From contig NC_092054.1 in assembly GCF_003086295.3 (NCBI RefSeq), positions 50,627,213 through 50,691,212 of the forward strand: DNA of 64,000 nt. The letters run 5' to 3'. Below the pieces are notes generated by a model. The model did not search any database and was not told the origin of the DNA. It saw only the letters and a program-made list of their open reading frames with translations. Each line of letters begins with the position of its first letter. The first letter of the stretch is position 1. This document shows positions 44,804 to 55,560 of the stretch, piece after piece. Origin of the DNA: Arachis hypogaea (lineage: Eukaryota > Streptophyta > Magnoliopsida > Fabales > Fabaceae). Position numbers and translations under genes: made by a program.

Positions 44804-46333
44804 TCATTTATTGCTTGGTTCTTCTTGATTCTTGGGATCCTGCTTCTTCTTGCTTTCTACCCCTTTTTGACCACTTGAACTTCCTTTGTCTTTTCTTATG
44901 AGCTTTTTCCAGAATCCAGCCTTTTTCATTGTTTCCTCCACTCCTTTTTCAAGGATCATTGCCTTGTTTATTTCTCCTTCTTTCCTCCCTTTGAAATACT
45001 CATCAAAAGCTGGGAATGCTGGGTCCATCTTGTGTAAATGTTCCCCTATGTAGTTAAGCTTGATTTGCGAACTGATGTTGTAATCAGCTTGGACTGAGTA
45101 TCTTGCATTCTGTAAAGTGGTGGCTTCCTTGATTGCCAAGACATTGGCATCTTGGTGTTGGCATATGTGGCTGAAGGATTCCTGTAAGTGTAAATTCTGT
45201 TCCCTTTGCAGATCTAAGAATCTTGATTCAAAGTTCCTTTGCATATCCATCATTTTTAGGTGAAAGTCCTCTTATCTCTCCTGAGACCTCATGTATTGTT
45301 GAGACATTCCTTCTATGATTTCCTGCATTCTGCTCATATCCATGGGGTCTCTGGGAATTCGTTGTCTTCTTTCTGGAATTCCTTGCTCTTCTTGCTCTTC
45401 TTCTCCGTCTTCTCCTTCCTGTCCTTCTTGTTCCGCTTCTTGCTCTGCTTCTGCTTGTTGCCCTTCTTCATTTCTTCTTTTTGTATGTCTTGGAGCAATT
45501 GGGCCAAGAGTCATTCTGTACGCAGTTATAGCTAATCCAGGATATAGCCAATTAGGTCTTTCATCTTCAAGTGGTACTTGGGCATCGATGCATAGTCTAA
45601 TGATGGTGCTAGGGAAGTGGAGCCAGGATTCAGGGTCACTTTTCTCACTAAGCTCTTGTATCTGTTCAGCAATGAGTTTATGAACTTTAATCTCCCCTCC
45701 CACCATTATGCAATGTAGCAAGATGGCTCTTTTAGGGACTATTTCTGAAGAGTTTGCAGTGGGTAGGATGGATCTCCTAACTATTGCATACCACCCTTTA
45801 GCTTCCGGTGTTAGGTCTCCCCTTCTCAAGACTCTTGGAGCCCCTCTTGTTTTTCTTACCCATTCAGCTCTGATGGCACAAAGGTCTTCAGCAATAGTTG
45901 TATAGTCAGGTTCTCCTATCATCCTTTCTTCATAACTTGCTTGGCTGAAATGTATGTTTTTCAGGCCAAGAGTTTTCATGATTGCTTTGGGACTGAAGTC
46001 AACTTCCACCCCTCTCACATAGCTTTTGTATGTGGGTTTCTTGGTTGAGTCTTCCCTCACTGCATTTGCATAGAACTCCTTCACCAAGTTGATGTTGATT
46101 TTAGTGATTGGCTTAGTCAGGAGCTCCCACTTCCTCTTTTTGATCTTCTCCCAAACACCTGGGAACTCATCCTTTTCAAGGTCAAAGTGAACCTCAGCTA
46201 GTACCCTTTTAGGTCTCATCCATTCGGCTTGAATTTCATGGAAAACTGATTTGTATCTCCATGCATCGAATTCCCTGTTCTCCTCCATTGGTTGCTTGTC
46301 TTTTCTTCTTTTGTGGCTAGATGAGGCTGCCAT
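44804..46333 (-). pseudogene. E5 ORF2: putative plant transposon protein (Transposase_32-like), one internal stop
   Basis: ATG 46333 opens MAASSSHKRRKDKQ, the conserved basic start; a longer in-frame start at 46423 is not conserved. The core has KKRKWELLTKPI, LVKEFYANA, YVRGVEVDFSPKAIMKTLGL, KGWYAIVRRSILPTANSSEIVPKRAILLHCIMVGGEIKVHKLIAEQI and WLHFPSTIIRLC. A very acidic Gln/Glu tract (about residues 295-335) follows. A TAA at 45272-45274 interrupts the frame, which then continues unbroken to 44804 (MQRNFESRFLDLQREQN.., then a Lys/Ser-rich end). The total would be about 509 codons, longer than E3 ORF2 by the C-terminal extension. Function unestablished. Confidence 0.85.
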
Positions 46334-47358
46334 TGGTTCTTTAGTTTTGGTAAGTGACAAGCCAAAGTTGACAAGGTGAAGCAAGAAGTGTTGTTGGAGG
46401 TGTGGTGAGGTTGTTTTCGGCAAAAGATAGTTATGCTATGATGAAAGAAAATGTGCATGAAGGAGATTTGGTGGTGTGGAACTCGTTCCTCAAGTGGTTC
46501 TTTATAGTGCCCGTGAGTGAAAAATGGACGGCTAGGGTGGTTTGTGAAGGGTGGCTTGATGGTAAATATATGAATCAGGGAGAAGGACGAATTGCTTTTC
46601 ATTTTCTTGGAAGTATTCTGGGTGCATTAGGTTGTACATGTAGCTATCTTTTCTTGCAGAACTTCCTTTTCCCATGTGTTAGTTTCAAAGACTTGTGAAC
46701 TTTCTTTTTGACCAAGCACCGTACCTCCCTTTGTCTTTTTCCTCCATTTTTGTCTTTTCTTTTGTACCTGCACAAACAAACAAGTTTGCTATCATTTTTC
46801 GGTCCATGTGAATGATGAATAGTACTTGCACATGTAAATCAATGATTGACTTCATGAGCTTATAGCCGTGACTTTTGTATGTATGCACACTTATTACTGG
46901 ACACCAAACTTAGTGTTTGGTAAAGTCTCCTGATGACATGAAATCCATATTGGTTGTCCTTAATGAATGTGCATAATTCTAATAAATCATAGTCACTTTG
47001 GCTCTTTGATTCTAAACAAATTTACTACCCTAAGTAATTGAAACCAAAGTATTAAAACATGCGAATGGTATACTTGTCATGAATTTCGAAATCCAGAGGA
47101 ACTTCTTGCTTTTCATGAACCGTGTTCAAAGAGGAACACCAAACTTAATGTTTGGTTGTGCACTTTGAATGAAAAATTGAATGCATTTTGAATAAAATTT
47201 GGGGTGCCTTCAGGCACACCAAACTTAGAGACAAATTGTATTTTACATGCAATGTTTAGTGCACTCTTTCAGCAGTTGTCCTGAGGATTCAAGTTCATGC
47301 ATAAGAAACCATGCTTTATTAGATGCACAACAAAACAAAAAAAGTAAGGATATTAAAA
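46334..47358 (-). other. E5 spacer between hairpin and ORF2
   Basis: 1 kb without a gene. Three PPT-like motifs on the minus strand (AAGTTTGGTGT or close) lie at 46901-46911, 47136-47146 and 47216-47226. No palindrome array is present here, unlike E1, E2, E3 and E4. Confidence 0.75.
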
Positions 47359-47389
47359 CATGGGTTGCCTCCCATGAAGCGCTTCTTTA
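47359..47389 (-). ncRNA. Conserved GAAGCGCTTC palindrome and hairpin (E5)
   Basis: Minus strand: AAAGAAGCGCTT then CATGGGAGGCAACCCATG (47359-47376), a perfect 6-bp stem CATGGG/CCCATG with loop AGGCAA. Compared with E3 (TTGGG/CCCAA), two stem pairs differ on both sides, which keeps the fold. Confidence 0.75.
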
Positions 47390-47417
47390 TCGTCACTAGC
47401 TTGACGGTTGTCCCTTG

Positions 47418-50192
47418 TTAGGGTGGATTGTAGTGCTTGACGTCTTCTCCTCTCACTATGAAAACGTCCCCACTTGATTCTTTCATGACCTCTAAATGTT
47501 CCATAGAAAGAACTTTCCTGATTGTGAACACTTGAGGGAGCTGGAAAGGAATGGTTTTGAGGCCAGGTGGGATTGGCAGATAATGACTTGATATCACTTT
47601 ATCTCCCGGAGAAAAACCTTCAGTGGGAATTTTCTTGTTTCTCCACCCTCTTGGCAATTTCCCTATCATTCTTCCCTTTCTCTTGAGGATTTCTTCATTG
47701 ACCCTTATGCCAGGAGGATCCTTCTGATCTGTTTCCATTGATTCTTGTGGCTTTAACTCTTGCAACTCTTGTTTACCTTCCAAGGACTGTTTTAGAGTTT
47801 CAGCTGCTGGATTACTTTTCTCCAAACACAGATGGCTACTATCATCCTTAGGCTTTTCAGGTTCTGGTTCAGGCTCAGATGCAGGTTTGAAAACTTTGAA
47901 AATGAGCTGTTCATCATGTATTCTCAGAATTAGCTCTCCTTGTTCTACATCTATGAGCGCTCTAGTAGTGGCTAGAAATGGCCTGCCCAGAATGATAGGG
48001 TGTAAGTAGCTTTCCTCCATGTCCAAAATGACAAAGTCTGTGGGGAAGTAATAATCTCCCACTTTCACCAGCACATTCTCAACTACCCCTTCAGCTTACT
48101 TCTGAGTTTTGTCAGCCAGTTGTATGATTACATCAGTGGATCTCACCTCATTCAGTTGTAGCCTCTTCATAAGAGTTAGAGGCATCACATTTATGCTAGC
48201 TCCTAGATCACAGAATCCTCTGTCAATTTTTGTTTCCCCTATGATGCAAGGGATATGAAAACTTCCTGGGTCTGTTTTCTTAGAGACTGTGTCCTTCTTG
48301 ATGAGGGCACTGCATTCTTTGTTCATTGTTACCGTTTGTCCTCCCTTCAAAACTCTTTTCTTGCTCAACAATTCCTTTAAATACTTGATGTGTGTAGGCA
48401 TTTGATGAAGAATCTCAAGAAAGGGAATATTGATATGGAGAGACTTAAATGTCTCTAAAAACCTTGAATAGGTTTTCCCTTTTTCACCTCCTCCTAACCT
48501 CTGAGGAAATGGTGCTTTTGGTTGGTATGTTTCCATCGTGCCTTTTTGCAGTTCCTTAGCTTGCTCAGTTTCACTTTCCTGCTTAGCTTCCTCCACACCT
48601 TCCTTCAAGATTTCTGGCTCCTGTTCTGAGGATCTGATTCCTTCTTCTTCTGAGACTTCTTTCAATATGGTGATGGCCTTGCATTCTTCCCATCTCACTC
48701 CCTTTTGTTCCCCTTTAGGATTCTTTTCTGTGTCACTAGGGAACACTGCAGTTGATTTGGGGGCCTGTTGAGATAGCTCTCCTACTTGAGACTCCATCCT
48801 CTTGAGTTTTTCACCATGGTTTCTTAAGGTAGATCTCACATCATCCCTGAAGCTTTTCAATTCAATTATGTCCTGACCCATGTGTGCTAGCATTCCTTCT
48901 ATCCTGTTTAATTGATCTTGAAATTGTTGGTTCGGGTTAGGGTGGGTAGGTTGATTATTTTGGCCATGATATGGTGGTTGAGAGTAAGTATTTTGTGTGG
49001 CTTGGTATGATCTTTGGTTGGAGTTTTGGTATGTGGACTTGTTATGTTGGTTTTGCTGGTTTCCCCACCCAAAGTTTGGGTGATTTTTCCAGCCTGGGTT
49101 GTAAGTGTTGGAATGTGGATCATATGGTTGCCTTTGTTGATTTCTCACATAATTGGCCTCTTCCCAATCACCTCCTTCAGTAGTTTCTTCCTCTTGATCT
49201 TGTGTGTGTATTGCAGCCACTTGTTTTGTTTCTAATTTCCTGGTGAGCTCTGCTAGTTGCTTGGCAAACACCTTGTTTTGGGCTAGAATTGTATCAACAT
49301 GGTTCAGCTCCATGACTCCCTTAGTGTTGTGTCTCTCTGATGCATAGTAGTACTCATTCTCAGCCACTGTCTCAATCACTTCAATGGCTTCTTCCACAGT
49401 CTTTTTCCTGTTCAATGAACCTCCTGATGAATGGTCTACAGCCTTCCTTGATTCATAAGACAGTCCATCATAGAAAATATGCAATTGCACCCAGTCATGG
49501 AACATGTCTGGTGGGCATTTCCTTGTCAAATCCTTGAATCTCTCCCATGCCTCGTAGAGAGTTTCACCATCTTGTTGTCTAAAAGTCTGAACCTCAGATC
49601 GAAGCCTATTGACCTTTTGTGGGGAGTAGAAACGTGCCAGAAACTTGCTTTCCACCTCGTCCCATGTTGTTAGGCTCCCCCTTGGGAATGATTCCAGCCA
49701 CTTAGCTGCCTTGTCCCTAAGTGAAAATGGGAACAAAAGCAGTTTATAGGCATCTTCCTGGACTCCATTGGACTTCACAGTGTCGCAAATTCTCAGGAAT
49801 TTTGTGAGATGTTGGTTTGGGTCTTCATTAGCACTTCCACCAAATGAACAATGATTCTCCACAAGTGATATTAGCTGTGGTTTGAGTTCAAAATTGTTGG
49901 CCTGAATGGGTGGTTTCTGGATGCTGCTACCACAATTCCCAGAGGTTGGGTTTATGTATGAACTAAGAACCCTCCTCTCAGGAATGGCATTGTTTCCATC
50001 AGCTCTCTCATGGTTGTGAATTTCTCTATCCATGTTGAGATCTAAAGCTTCCTCAAAATTGTCCTCAGATTCTCCTTCAGATTCTTCTTCTCCCAGTATT
50101 CTCTTCCCTCTTGCTTCCCTTCTAAGTCTATGAAGGGTCCTCTCTGGTTCGGTATATGGAGGAGTTGATGTCTCTCCTCTCCTACCTGTCAT
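47418..50192 (-). pseudogene. E5 gag-protease fused to integrase C-terminal tail, one internal stop
   Basis: One frame of about 925 codons from ATG 50192 (MTGRRGETSTPPYTEPERTL, aligned to E3 gag), broken only by TAA at 48096-48098. Gag core residues about 100-290 (NFELKPQLISLVENHCSFGGSANEDP, FRQQDGETLYEAWERFKDLTRKCP). Then a Gln/Asn/Pro-rich linker, CDLGASINVMPL and [23 protein letters not shown] for the protease. The last 70 residues ([18 protein letters not shown]...[26 protein letters not shown]) match the E1 integrase C-terminal end (FEPGQKVLL...[25 protein letters not shown]). RT, RNase H and the integrase core are cleanly missing between. Whether the tail is a passive scar or a useful chromatin or DNA-binding domain is open. 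Confidence 0.85.
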
Positions 50193-50452
50193 ACAAGAAC
50201 ACAGCACAGGCAACAAACAAGTGAAATACTCTTGGTTAATGGAAGAGTATGGTTAGAGCAGTTGAGGAATTAATTCAAACAGTTAGTGAGTCAGTGAGTT
50301 AGTTGCTTGAATTTAAAGGCATAAAGAAAGAAAGCATGTAACAGAGTGCAGAAATTAAAATTCAACAAGTAACTTGTACTGAATTAATCAAAACAAAAAA
50401 AAATGCTCAATCTAGTTAACTTCCAATTGGAGAATTGTCAATCGAAAACCAA

Positions 50453-50470
50453 TCCCCGGCAACGGCGCCA
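50453..50470 (-). other. E5 primer binding site (tRNA-Asp)
   Basis: Minus-strand TGGCGCCGTTGCCGGGGA, six bases (AGTTTA) inside the 5' LTR; a perfect match. The leader between it and gag is only about 260 bases, against 2 kb in E3. Confidence 0.93.
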
Positions 50471-50476
50471 TAAACT

Positions 50477-52568
50477 TGATGCGCATAAACTTGTTATGCT
50501 ACGATTTAGGAAATTGCACGATCGGCAAAATTCCTTCCGGCAAGTGCACCGGTTATCGTCAAGTAAAAACTCACAATAGAGTGAGGTCGAATCCCACAAG
50601 GATTGGTTGAATGAGCAATTCGGATTAGAATGTGTGACTAGTTGAGCGGAATCAAGAATTAGATGAGATTTGCGGAATGTAAAATTGGCGGAAAACGTAA
50701 ATGGCAAGAAATTGAAATGGCGGAATCTTAAATTACATGAATTAAAGAGCAGAAGCTAAATTGCTGAAATTAAAAGGGAATGGGGGTGATTGCATGAATT
50801 GAGTTGCAGAATGTAAAGAGAAAGTGGAAATCAGAAATGGGGAATTCATTGGGTTATAGGAGATATTGAGATCTCCGAATCAAAACATGTTTTATCCCTT
50901 CCTCGACCAATGCATTCATTGAATTTTGCTTGGCAATCTTATATGATTGGATCCCAATCCCTTGGCTCACCAATTCTCTCTAAAAACAAACAAATTCCCA
51001 ATCCCTTGGTTTAAATGTTCATAAGAAGAGATGATGCTCGATCACTGATTATACCACACAGTTTCATGAACCACAATTTGGTAGGATTACATGTCACAAT
51101 ATCCATCCAAACCCCAATCCAATTCACTGTGAGAAAGCTTCTCTAGCATGAATCCTCCATTCCTTTCCCAAGGTTCCGAAGGATTCCAATTATGGGTAGT
51201 TTCTTTCCCAAGACAACTACCCAATGGAATTAGATCGAGAAGCTTTTTAACAAAATTCAAGAGAAAAGATTGAAGAAGAAGATAAAACTATTATTGATTC
51301 ATTGAATTACAATAGAGCTCCCTAACCCAATGAAAGGGGGTTTAGTGAGTCATAGCTCTGAATTCAATTACAAAGATATGAAAACTAGCTAAATGAAAAA
51401 GTCCAATTCCTTCCTAACTTAAATTCTATCCTATTTATACACTTTCTATATTGAGCTTCTGTTGTGTTTCTTGGGCTTTGAGGCCTCTCCCTGCTTTCCT
51501 TTTGCCTTGGGTTTATGATCCATAATCTTGATGAGGCTGCTGATCCAAATTCTGTAACATTCATTGAGCCAACTTAGTGATAATCAAATAATGACACATG
51601 ACTCAATAAATTGAAATTTCAGACTCATCAATCCTTCAGGCCCAATCCCATAAACCAAGATATTCAATTGGATTTCATACCAGAGTAAGTTTAAGTTAAT
51701 GTTTGTGCTCAAATACTAACTTAAACCGCAATATTTTTGGCCCAGAAACCTTTTCCAAGAGTGGCGTTTAAGTTGCAGTTTAAGCTTAAACTGCAGCTTA
51801 AACGTCAGACACTTCCAGTGATGCCTTTTGTGGAAGCACGTTTAAGCTTCAGTTTAAGGTTAAACTGAAGCTTAAACGTGGAAAAGGAAGAAGGCAGCCC
51901 TGGAGGGTAACTTAGTCGAACACGTTTAAGCTTCAGTTTAAGGTTAAACTGAAGCTTAAACGTGGAGATAGGAAAGGCAGCCCTGGAGGTCGAACACGTT
52001 TAAGCTCCAGTTTAAGGTTAAACTGGAGCTTAAACGTGGAAATAGAGAAAGCCATCTGGGAGGTCGAACACGTTTAAGCTCCAGTTTAAGGTTAAACTGG
52101 AGCTTAAACGTGGAAATGGCTCCCTGGTGCATTTCCCATTTCTGGCGTTTAACTTCCAGTTTAAGGTTAAACTGGAGGTTAAACGCCACTTTCACCCTTT
52201 CCTCAGCTTTCATGATTTTGGCGTTTAAGCTCCAGTTTAAGCTTAAACTGGAGCTTAAACTCCACATGTGATATTCAAGCTTCCTTTATTGATTTTGTTG
52301 CTTCCTTGCCTAGCCTCTTCTTCCCTGAAATCATCCAAACAACTGCATCAAAGTCTTGCAAATTTTCATGAGAATCTTCCATTCATAGCATTCAAGTAAT
52401 ATAACTAAAAACTCATGAAATTTGCATAAAAATCATACTGTTTGGATGGTTCATTGCTTTGTTATTCATTTAACCATTCTTGGTTACTCTAAGCTCAAGA
52501 AAGTGCATAAAACAACTAAAACTAACAGAAAAATGCTAGTGAAACTCGCCTAAGATGCCTTGGCATCA
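50477..52568 (-). repeat. E5 5' LTR (minus orientation), with hairpin array 51771-52264
   Basis: 2092 bp, near-identical to 41649-43740, including all seven hairpin units. Followed by the GTCAC target copy (52569-52573). Confidence 0.95.
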
Positions 52569-53275
52569 GTCACAAGCAGTCAACTCTTGGCAACAAGGAC
52601 CGTTGCGAGGGACCTACGATCCTAATTTCTATCAACCTCTCACACCTAGTGGAACACGTCCTCGCTACAGTTTTGGCCATCCATATGCTCATGCTCTATG
52701 CCCTTGACATGAGATACAACCATCATACCCTCAAGCCCCTCTACCTTTTCCACCACCAATTCCATCTTCACCCATCTACCTACCGCCACAAGTGGGACAA
52801 CCTAGCTTTCCCCACTATTCCACCCCAATTAACTTCCCTTATGAGGAGCCTAGCTTTCAAGTCCTCATCCAAGAGCAAAGGGAATTTCAAAGGAAGCAAG
52901 AAAATTGCATGGCCACTCTTGTCGAAGCTTTCTCGCGATTAGTACCCTCTCACTCCACCCCTAGTAACCTTGCCCCTCCACCCTTGACACACCCATCAAC
53001 CCCGGAATCTAGCATTGGTGCTATAACTCCGAAAGGAAGTGAGCCGCTTAGTAAGGTAACCTCTCAACCCGCTCTTCTGAAGGAGGAATCTATTGATGTG
53101 GGTGAGAAATTTATTAAAGATGGGAGATAGGACGGACTTGAAGAAGAGAGCCACTATGAGCTTCAAAAAGGTCTAAGTGATGATGTGATCTTCCAAGTAG
53201 GGAACCTTGAGGAGGAAGAAGATGGAAATAGCCCTCCGAAGATAAACAAGGGAAACAAGAAGAAGTCACCCGAGT
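52569..53275 (+). pseudogene. E6 ORF1, second part, truncated
   Basis: Joining to 41648 across E5 restores a Pro/Gln/Tyr-rich protein (NSWQQGPLRGTYDPNFYQP, PLPFPPPIPSSPIYLPPQVG), the N-terminal style of E2/E4 ORF1. A Ser/Thr/Pro-rich and then acidic section (ELQKGLSDD, LEEEEDGN) follows. One TGA near 52710 and other breaks are present. The conserved Trp-rich C-terminus is missing, as the sequence runs into integrase text near 53275. Confidence 0.7.
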
Positions 53276-54611
53276 CAAAGAGAAAATCTGGAAATACAAG
53301 GGGAGGATCTATGTACCAAACGTAGGAGGTCTGTGACATGAGGTGTTGACAGAGGCTCACAAGAACGGTTTCTCAATTCACGCTAGAACTACCAAGATGT
53401 ACCATGACTTGAAGGAGATGTTCTGGTGGCGAGAAATGAAAAATGACATAGCAATGCATCTATCCAAATGCCTTAAATGCCAAAAAGTAAAAATAGAGCA
53501 CCAAAATCCTTCTAGAACATTGCAACCCCTCGAGATTCTGCTTGGAAGTAGAAAGGTATCACCATGGACTTTGTGTCAGGCTTGCCAAGAACTAGAGTAG
53601 GATATGATGCGGTGTGGGTGATTGTGGATCGATTGACGAAGTCAGCTCATTTCTTGCCCATTCGTATGAACTATTCCTTCGAGGAACTGGCGAGGCTGTA
53701 TATCAAGGATATTGTGAGGTTGCATAGTGTGCCTACAACTATAGTGTCGGACAGAGACCCCCTGGTTTACTTCAACATTTTAGGGAGCCTTTCAACAAGC
53801 ATTCAGAACACAATTGTGTTTGAGTAAAGTGTACCATCCTCAAAGTGATAGCCAGTTGGAGAGAACAATTCGAACCTTAGAAGATATGCTGAGGGAGTGT
53901 GTCTTAGATCAACCAACCAATTGGGATCGTTATATGCCTTTAGTAGAGTTTGCGTATAACAACAGTTACCATGCAAATATCAGAAAGGCTCCGTACGAGG
54001 CTCTGTATGGGAGAAAGTGTCAATCTCTGTTATGTTGGTATGAGGCTGGAGAGACGAGCATATTAGGTCTCGAACTAATGGAAGAGACAACAAAATAAAT
54101 AAAAATGATCCGAGCTAAAATCTTTATTGCCCAGAGTCATCAAAAAAGTTGTGCGGATCGGAGGCGGAAGCCTTTAGAACTTAAAGAAGGTGACCATGTA
54201 TTTTTGAAAGTTACTCTGATTATGGGTATGGGGAGGGCTATAAAGACTAAGAAGCTGAATTCCTGTTATATTGGTCCATTTTAAATCTTGAAGAGCATCG
54301 AGCCAGTGGCATACCAGATAGCTTTACTGCCACACCTCTCAAATTTCCATGATATGTTCCACATCTCTCAACTTCGAAAGTATACCCCCGATATGACCCA
54401 TGTGTTAGAACCAGAATCAATTCAACTAAAAGAGAATCTGATGTTTCAAGTTACTCCAGTTATAATTGATGATGTTAGTGTCAAGAGGTTTCGTGGAAAA
54501 GAAGTCCCATTGGTAAAAGTCACTTGGAGTCAAGCTGGAGTGAAAGAGCACACGTGGAAACTTGAGTCAGACATGAGAAAAGATTATCCCCATCTTTTTA
54601 TAGATAACTAA
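53276..54611 (+). pseudogene. E7: chromovirus (Tekay/Del-like) integrase 3' end with chromodomain-type tail
   Basis: The zinc finger region is readable (HEVLTEAHKNGFSIH, MYHDLKEMFWW, CLKCQKVKIEHQ), with a TGA just before HEVL. The core has MDFVSGLPRT, DRLTKSAHFLPIR, IVSDRDP and VYHPQSDSQLERTIRTLEDMLR, where the usual G-QSER is altered. Then comes YNNSYHANIRKAPYEALYGR. The C-terminus HISQLRKYTPD..HVLEPE and KEVPLVKVTWSQAGVKEHTWKLE..M is the Tekay-type chromodomain end, which targets insertion to chromatin in this clade (family knowledge). At least three frameshifts and stops. This element is unrelated to E1-E6 and is the oldest layer of the stack. Confidence 0.88.
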
Positions 54612-55560
54612 ATGTTGAGGGCAAAATTTCTTTTAAGGTGGGTAGGATATAAATTTTAGAAAAAAATCGCTAGTTAATTATATATTTGAAAATTGAGTTA
54701 AGATTGTTTAAACCGCCCAGTTAAGGTTAAAAATTCAAGTTTCATAATTTGAAAATTTACAGATAAAATTTAAACTCATAATTTGGAGCGTGAAAATATA
54801 ATTATTTATGAAAAAAAGCATACCGGTGTTATAACTGACAGTACATGCTTATAACTATCCAGTACTGTATATGAGAAAAATATAAATGTAGAAATGACTA
54901 GAAAAATATTTCAAATACAATTTGGAACAGATATTGGCCCTGGGTAGGGCTAATAGGCAAAATGACAAAAATTTCCCTCTCTTATTGGACCCAAAACGTG
55001 ACCTTCTTCCATTTTTTCAATCATTTTTCACATAAGAAGGATAGAGAGCTCGAGAGATTGGGAGATCGAGAGAAGAGAAGAGGAAAGCACTTTTCATCAA
55101 CACCTTCAAACTCACTTTTCTCACAAACTCACTTTTCTCACAAACTGGAGCTCCGATCGACGACCCGTTTGCAGATACGCGTCGCTCTTATCTTCCTCTA
55201 CATTTTTATGTAACTTTGCAGTGAGTAATTGTGAGAACTTCCCTTTATTTCTCTATTTCTCACTGTTTTTTCGTTTTCGGAGTGTGAGGGATTGAATTTG
55301 GGAATTTTGATGCTTTAGGGGAATTTCAAGCTCAAATTCTAACAAAGTTTTAACCCATGTTCATGTGGAATGAGGTAAGAGAACTCTTTTTCTTTATTTT
55401 TTCCTAATTTTTGTGAAACCCTAGCATGAACATTGTATAAATCAAATGAAATTAGATTGAATAGCATTTGTTGAAGCTTGGATTGGTGATGAATTGATTG
55501 AGGTTTGGATTCACCAGAGAGAAAGGCTGAAGAGGTTAGGACCGTTGTCAAATATGGTAC
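54612..55560 (+). repeat. E7 PPT and probable 3' LTR (end not determined)
   Basis: TTTTAAGGTGGGTAGGA at 54631-54647 is the typical PPT of Tekay elements. The LTR should start at 54648, where TG has become TA (TATAAATTTTAG). A 17-base direct repeat (CACTTTTCTCACAAACT) lies near 55111-55146. No second LTR or target duplication is visible, so the end is a guess. Confidence 0.5.

Larger units (their letters stand above)
41649..52568 (-). mobile_element. E5: complete non-autonomous family A element with gag-protease-integrase tail fusion
   Basis: LTRs of 2092 bp (41649-43740 and 50477-52568) and a perfect GTCAC target duplication (41644-41648, 52569-52573). Minus-strand order: LTR, PBS, gag, protease, integrase C-terminal remnant, hairpin, 1-kb spacer, ORF2, tail, PPT, LTR. 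RT, RNase H and the integrase catalytic core are missing. By eye about 13 differences separate the LTRs, so this is the youngest insertion here along with E3. Unlike E3, its palindromes are long and sit only in the LTR. Confidence 0.95.
38555..53275 (+). mobile_element. E6: truncated family B element, split by E5
   Basis: Parts: 3' tail (38555-39559), LTR (39560-41271), PBS, leader, and ORF1 start (41537-41648 joined to 52573-53275). As in E4, a tail and PPT stand before an LTR that is followed by a PBS, so this LTR was shared between two units. The left end is cut by E4. The right end stops about 53275 at a junction with chromovirus integrase without an LTR. Confidence 0.8.

Noticed and set aside
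733..52264. Palindrome arrays look superficially like CRISPR arrays
   Set aside because: Repeats are self-palindromic, spacing is irregular and spacers are similar to each other; the DNA is plant nuclear and within LTR elements with no cas genes.
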